DNA from: Ochromonadaceae sp. CCMP2298
Taxonomy: Eukaryota; Sar; Synurophyceae; Ochromonadales; Ochromonadaceae
Direction of reading: 5' to 3'
Length of the DNA: 11,116 bases
Assembly (NCBI GenBank): GCA_026770595.1
Contig: MU634615.1
Location: forward strand, 1-11,116
The notes beneath the pieces were generated by a model that did not search any database, was not told the origin of the DNA, and worked only from the letters and a program-made list of their open reading frames with translations. Position 1 is the stretch's first letter, and the number at the start of each line of letters is the position of its first letter. Below, in pieces: positions 10,001 to 11,116 of this stretch. The position numbers and the translations under genes are program-made.

Positions 10001-10277
10001 ACGTCTCCACCACGATGTCCCCCACTGTGAATCTGACGTAGGGGTCAGACACGCCCGCGGCGGGGCCGGTTGCATCTCGGTTGGGCATGTTTGTCGCGCG
10101 GGAGACGAGGATTGTCACGTTTCCTCCGGAGGACTGCGCCTGCGATCCCTTGTCTGGACAGCTATTCAGCGCGCCCTCGTAGGTCTGCCCCTGGCATGTG
10201 AAATCAGAAGTAGCAGCGTCGGTCTGGCGCCAGAGTAGGACGAGGAACGCCCACGAGCACACACAATCCGCCCTCAT
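1024..10277 (-). CDS. DEK1-like: DEK1/TML-type transmembrane calpain with degenerate active site
   Basis: Ten exons (minus strand): 10277-8193, 8082-5627, 5470-4729, 4532-4422, 4344-4187, 4001-3527, 3382-3324, 3176-3084, 2878-1875, 1766-1024. All introns are GT-AG and every phase matches; the coding sequence is 7,926 nt, 2,641 residues. An in-frame TAA 13 nt upstream and a signal peptide fix the start.
Domains: signal peptide 1 to ~21; C2 domain ~52-140 with acidic ligands D68, D78, D124, D126, D133/D134; Cys-containing ectodomain to ~405; ~5 membrane helices 408-602; EF-hand 676-687; ~8 helices 699-963; charged loop 967-1288; 4 helices 1293-1405; EF-hand 1419-1430; ~6 helices 1440-1624; helical linker to ~2060; calpain CysPc ~2066-2390; C2L ~2447-2565; acidic tail 2616-2641. 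The membrane-loop-membrane-linker-CysPc-C2L order is that of plant DEK1, which acts at the plasma membrane in cell-fate control. Calpain landmarks include VDDLFP, KAFAKYYGSYE, ALQDLTG and LRNP. The catalytic Cys is N2123, the His is A2305 and the oxyanion Gln is G2117; N2325 is kept. Proteolysis is therefore unlikely. Family is certain; orthology to DEK1 is inferred. Confidence 0.93.
1252..1610 (-). other. C2-like (C2L, calpain domain III) domain
   Basis: Residues about 2447-2565, in exon 10. Typical features are a repeated beta pattern (NPHYLFRVS, DFRISVTQF) and the GLQPGLYVVLVAAYVAGMEG then FKISVLS signature of calpain C2L domains. About 50 charged, probably helical residues separate it from the CysPc core. 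After it come a basic segment and an Asp/Glu tail of about 18 residues. Confidence 0.88.
1767..1874 (-). other. intron 9
   Basis: 108 nt, phase 1, GTACAT to CCCAG. A 10-bp word, CCTGGGTGGA on the plus strand, occurs exactly at both ends (1766-1775 and 1874-1883), covering each splice junction. It separates the CysPc core from the C2L exon. Confidence 0.92.
1900..2865 (-). other. calpain CysPc domain, catalytic residues lost
   Basis: Residues about 2066-2390, within exon 9. It opens with a GRAYQFVD motif, like the GREYQFVD start of DEK1 calpains. The active-site motif, normally GDCWFLSA, reads KDNWLLSA with Asn from codon AAC at 2691-2689. The His motif, normally GHAYS, reads DAAYT with Ala from codon GCA at 2145-2143. 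The Asn motif, normally RNPWG, reads RNPPG, with the Asn kept at 2085-2083 but the Trp replaced by Pro. The spacing of 20 residues from the His site to the Asn site fits DEK1-type calpains, so the alignment is firm. Confidence 0.92.
2879..3083 (-). other. intron 8
   Basis: 205 nt, phase 2, GTATGC to TACCAG. It contains an internal direct repeat that duplicates its own 5' end (listed separately). Splicing joins TAQKDAR to LGEYGRAYQFVD at the start of the calpain core. Confidence 0.9.
2925..3082. repeat. 30-bp direct repeat in intron 8 spanning the donor
   Basis: The 30-bp segments 2925-2954 and 3053-3082 differ at one base (2950 A, 3078 G). A second related pair, GGCAAAGAGAGGG words near 2964 and 3024, lies between them. 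The right-hand copy includes the real 5' splice site; the left-hand copy holds GTATGT at 2955-2950. Confidence 0.85.
3177..3323 (-). other. intron 7
   Basis: 147 nt, phase 2, GTATGT to CATAG. The 3' two thirds is an almost continuous pyrimidine tract of about 80 nt on the coding strand. The length is a multiple of three with no in-frame stop, so a retained intron would add 49 residues to the linker. Confidence 0.9.
3383..3526 (-). other. intron 6
   Basis: 144 nt, phase 0, GTGAGT to CACAG. It carries a 10-bp tandem repeat (listed separately). In-frame stops would end a read-through product. Confidence 0.92.
3420..3470. repeat. 10-bp tandem repeat inside intron 6
   Basis: Four in-phase copies of AGTATTCGTA or AGTATTCGGA run from 3421 to 3460, with degenerate flanking copies. 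The plus strand therefore reads CGTAAGTATT repeatedly, a donor-like GTAAGT word antisense to the gene. Confidence 0.85.
4002..4186 (-). other. intron 5
   Basis: 185 nt, phase 2, GTAGGG to CTACAG. It contains several telomere-like TTAGGG words on the plus strand (CCCTAA on the coding strand). Splicing rebuilds YREETRCAVHFLLMLL, a linker motif resembling DEK1. Confidence 0.92.
4345..4421 (-). other. intron 4
   Basis: 77 nt, the shortest intron, phase 0, GTATAC to TTCAAG. Its acceptor is AAG, not the more usual CAG or TAG. TTCAAGG occurs at both junctions. It separates a 37-residue exon from EYPSYEKF in the linker. Confidence 0.88.
4533..4728 (-). other. intron 3
   Basis: 196 nt, phase 0, GTATTT to TTCCCAG. 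AT-rich. The 7-bp word TCCCAGG occurs at both splice junctions. Confidence 0.93.
5471..5626 (-). other. intron 2
   Basis: 156 nt, phase 2, GTAAGC to CTACAG. The middle holds CA/TA dinucleotide-rich sequence. Splicing joins MVAFFT to PANPIFAASVF within the last membrane bundle. Retention would stop translation at once at the TAA in the donor. Confidence 0.92.
5878..5913 (-). other. EF-hand 2 (between membrane bundles)
   Basis: Residues 1419-1430, DGDGDGRVSFRE, are a textbook EF-hand loop: Asp at 1, 3 and 5, Gly at 6, Val at 8, Glu at 12. It lies between the 17th and 18th predicted membrane helices, again on the cytosolic side by helix count. It has no obvious paired EF-hand next to it. Confidence 0.88.
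6304..7269 (-). other. large charged loop between membrane bundles
   Basis: Residues 967-1288 have no membrane helices. The loop has acidic runs (EGELEDYEEEP, EEEEGEVKDDEGE, GEDEENQEDG), a Lys/Arg-rich middle (LRKKRQN, EEKRDARRKKA), and a Pro/Ser segment with S1225-P, T1229-P and S1237-P that suits proline-directed kinases. Plant DEK1 also has a large loop interrupting its membrane region, but I see no recognisable sequence match here. Poly-G runs encode Gly stretches, including 12 consecutive C on the plus strand at 7124-7135. The frame stays open throughout. Confidence 0.8.
8083..8192 (-). other. intron 1
   Basis: 110 nt, phase 0, GTATGT to CCTAG. Its 3' part is a C/A-rich CCCTAACCCCAACC-like tract on the coding strand, containing branch-point-like CTAAC. 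Removing it joins RQE of EF-hand 1 to AWKLYIGA of the next membrane bundle. Confidence 0.93.
8217..8252 (-). other. EF-hand 1 (cytosolic, between membrane bundles)
   Basis: Residues 676-687, DADADGTIDAEE, match the 12-residue calcium loop: Asp at 1, 3 and 5, Gly at 6, Ile at 8, Glu at 12. It sits just before the splice junction ending exon 1. It follows about five membrane helices, so it should face the cytosol if the N-terminus is lumenal. Confidence 0.85.
9858..10124 (-). other. N-terminal C2 domain, predicted lumenal
   Basis: Residues about 52-140. The pattern follows a classic calcium-binding C2 domain: NVTILVSRATNMP, then loop 1 with D68 and SDPYV (D78), then NLNPEWNQYV, then loop 3 WDHD (D124, D126) and ADD (D133/D134). 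All the usual acidic ligands appear present. It is followed by an ectodomain with about ten Cys and sequons such as N180-E-T and N186-F-T, which supports a lumenal or extracellular site. Confidence 0.85.
10203..10277 (-). other. signal peptide of the calpain protein
   Basis: Residues 1 to about 21-25. A short charged N-region (R2, D4) is followed by a hydrophobic core SWAFLVLLW and a polar end with small residues (TDAAT) suited to signal peptidase cleavage. It sends the following ectodomain into the secretory pathway. It could also stay uncleaved as a first membrane anchor. Confidence 0.7.
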
Positions 10278-10559
10278 TTCTCTTGCTGGTTAGGGACTGC
10301 CAAGCCCCAAATCACGCGGTGATGGTCCAGCTTCTCTTGTCGCGCCGTCAGTCTCCTGAAGATGTCCACTCGACACGGCGGAGGAGACTCTTCAGAGCAG
10401 GTCTCTTCGGTACAGCAATCTGCTGTTGTGAAGCAACCCTCTAAAAGGCCAACGGTCCAGCTTTGTTCACAGAACTTAGCTTATCAGTCCGCAACTAGGA
10501 ACTACTCCCAACTAGGAATTTTGCGTTTAGCACCCCAAAAATCGAAAAAAACAGCGTCA

Positions 10560-10572
10560 CATATATATAAAG
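10560..10572. promoter_or_regulatory. TATA-like sequence
   Basis: ATATATATAAAG on the plus strand, near-palindromic, so TTTATATATATG on the minus strand. It lies about 285 nt upstream of the calpain ATG. It could be a TATA element for either direction, or just an AT-rich patch. Confidence 0.2.
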
Positions 10573-10862
10573 TTTCACCAAATGACGACAGCAAAAACGT
10601 ACATTGTCATTTATGAAACGTACGCATAAAACCCAAATCAATATACTTTTGCGGGTTTTGAAAGAGACTTTCTACAAAATCATCGTGGGGTGCAGGGTTT
10701 TAGGGTTCCCGTTGGGAGTAGTTGCGGACTGCTTATGCGCGCTTTGTTATGGCTCTTTTCCCCTCCCGTTGCCAAAAAAGTCTGCGAAAAACTTTCACGA
10801 AAAGGCTGTGAAAAAATCGATTGTACACTGATAGGAGAATCTTTTTTGGCGAATCTTATAAG

Positions 10863-10890
10863 GCGAATCCCAAAACGCGAATCCCAAAAC
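10863..10890. repeat. two tandem 14-bp copies of GCGAATCCCAAAAC
   Basis: Exact copies at 10863-10876 and 10877-10890, flanked by partial copies (GGCGAATC at about 10849, TCGAAT at 10892). The repeat lies in non-coding upstream DNA. Confidence 0.85.
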
Positions 10891-10903
10891 GTCGAATGAG
10901 GCT

Positions 10904-10990
10904 ACCTAAGGTGTCCTCAGAGGGTACCTTAGGTCCCCCACTGCGTACTACCTTAGGTACTCCGTACTTTTGTGGTCTACTACCTTACGT
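10904..10990. repeat. ACCTTAGGT words, including an inverted pair
   Basis: ACCTAAGGT at 10904-10912 is the reverse complement of ACCTTAGGT at 10926-10934, so these form a 9-bp stem with a 13-nt loop. A further direct copy is at 10950-10958 and a one-mismatch copy (ACCTTACGT) at 10982-10990. They could be protein-binding sites or the terminal part of a mobile element; neither is shown. Confidence 0.75.
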
Positions 10991-11116
10991 AGTGCACTCG
11001 CATTTTGGAACAGCAAAAAATTGCGAAACGCTGCGCATTTTTGTTTTGCTGCAAATTAAACCCGATTTTTTGTGATCATCAAAGATGGATATTACAGCAA
11101 TTTGTGACTTATCGCG

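Larger units (their letters stand above)
10278..11116. other. upstream intergenic region, no supported gene
   Basis: This is the 5' side of the calpain gene. Short plus-strand frames (84 residues from 10362, 75 from 10604, 84 from 10821) have no recognisable domains and overlap repeats, so I do not call them. The DNA from about 10480 on is richer in A/T than the exons, with A-runs and several short repeats. An ATG at 11085-11087 opens a frame (MDITAICDLS) that runs off the window edge. It could be the start of a plus-strand gene, but ten codons prove nothing. Confidence 0.5.

Noticed and set aside
1024-10277. Interpretation as a decayed pseudogene
   Set aside because: There is no frameshift or premature stop in 7.9 kb of coding sequence, all splice sites are canonical, and the EF-hands, C2 and C2L are intact. 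Only the catalytic residues are lost.
10362-11075. Three short plus-strand frames upstream of the calpain gene
   Set aside because: They are 69-84 residues long, overlap one another in different frames, cross repeats, and show no domain or clear start context.

Overview
This is nuclear DNA from a eukaryote, most likely a unicellular alga or other protist. The main gene is cut by nine short GT-AG introns (77-205 nt). Its exons are fairly GC-rich, while the introns are rich in AT or simple repeats. I cannot name the lineage from the sequence alone.

Layout, left to right. A small intact plus-strand reading frame (102-416) encodes a 104-residue, very lysine-rich protein of unknown function. It is followed by about 600 bp of intergenic DNA with purine-rich and hexanucleotide repeats (417-1023). 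Almost all the rest (10277 down to 1024, minus strand) is one ten-exon gene. All nine introns can be placed with matching phases, giving a 7,926-nt coding sequence and a protein of 2,641 residues. The last 0.8 kb (10278-11116) is the upstream region of that gene. It is AT-rich and repeat-bearing, and I see no convincing gene in it.

The large protein is a membrane-anchored calpain of the DEK1 / TML-calpain type. In order it has a signal peptide, a lumenal or extracellular C2 domain with a full set of acidic Ca-binding residues, a Cys-containing ectodomain, about five membrane segments, an EF-hand, about eight more segments, a ~320-residue charged loop, four segments, a second EF-hand, about six segments, a helical linker, a calpain CysPc fold, a C2-like (C2L) domain and an acidic tail. 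An odd total of about 23 membrane segments puts both EF-hands, the loop and the calpain module on the cytosolic side.

The main surprise is that the calpain core looks catalytically dead. The nucleophile Cys is Asn, the catalytic His is Ala, and the oxyanion-hole Gln is Gly. Only the Asn of the triad remains. The rest of the fold, the linker and the C2L domain are well kept and the reading frame is intact, so this looks like a pseudoprotease used as a calcium-responsive membrane sensor or scaffold, not a decayed gene.

At the DNA level, several introns are flanked by short direct repeats spanning both splice junctions (up to 10 bp). One intron carries a duplicate of its own 5' end, and another is a multiple of three long with no in-frame stop.
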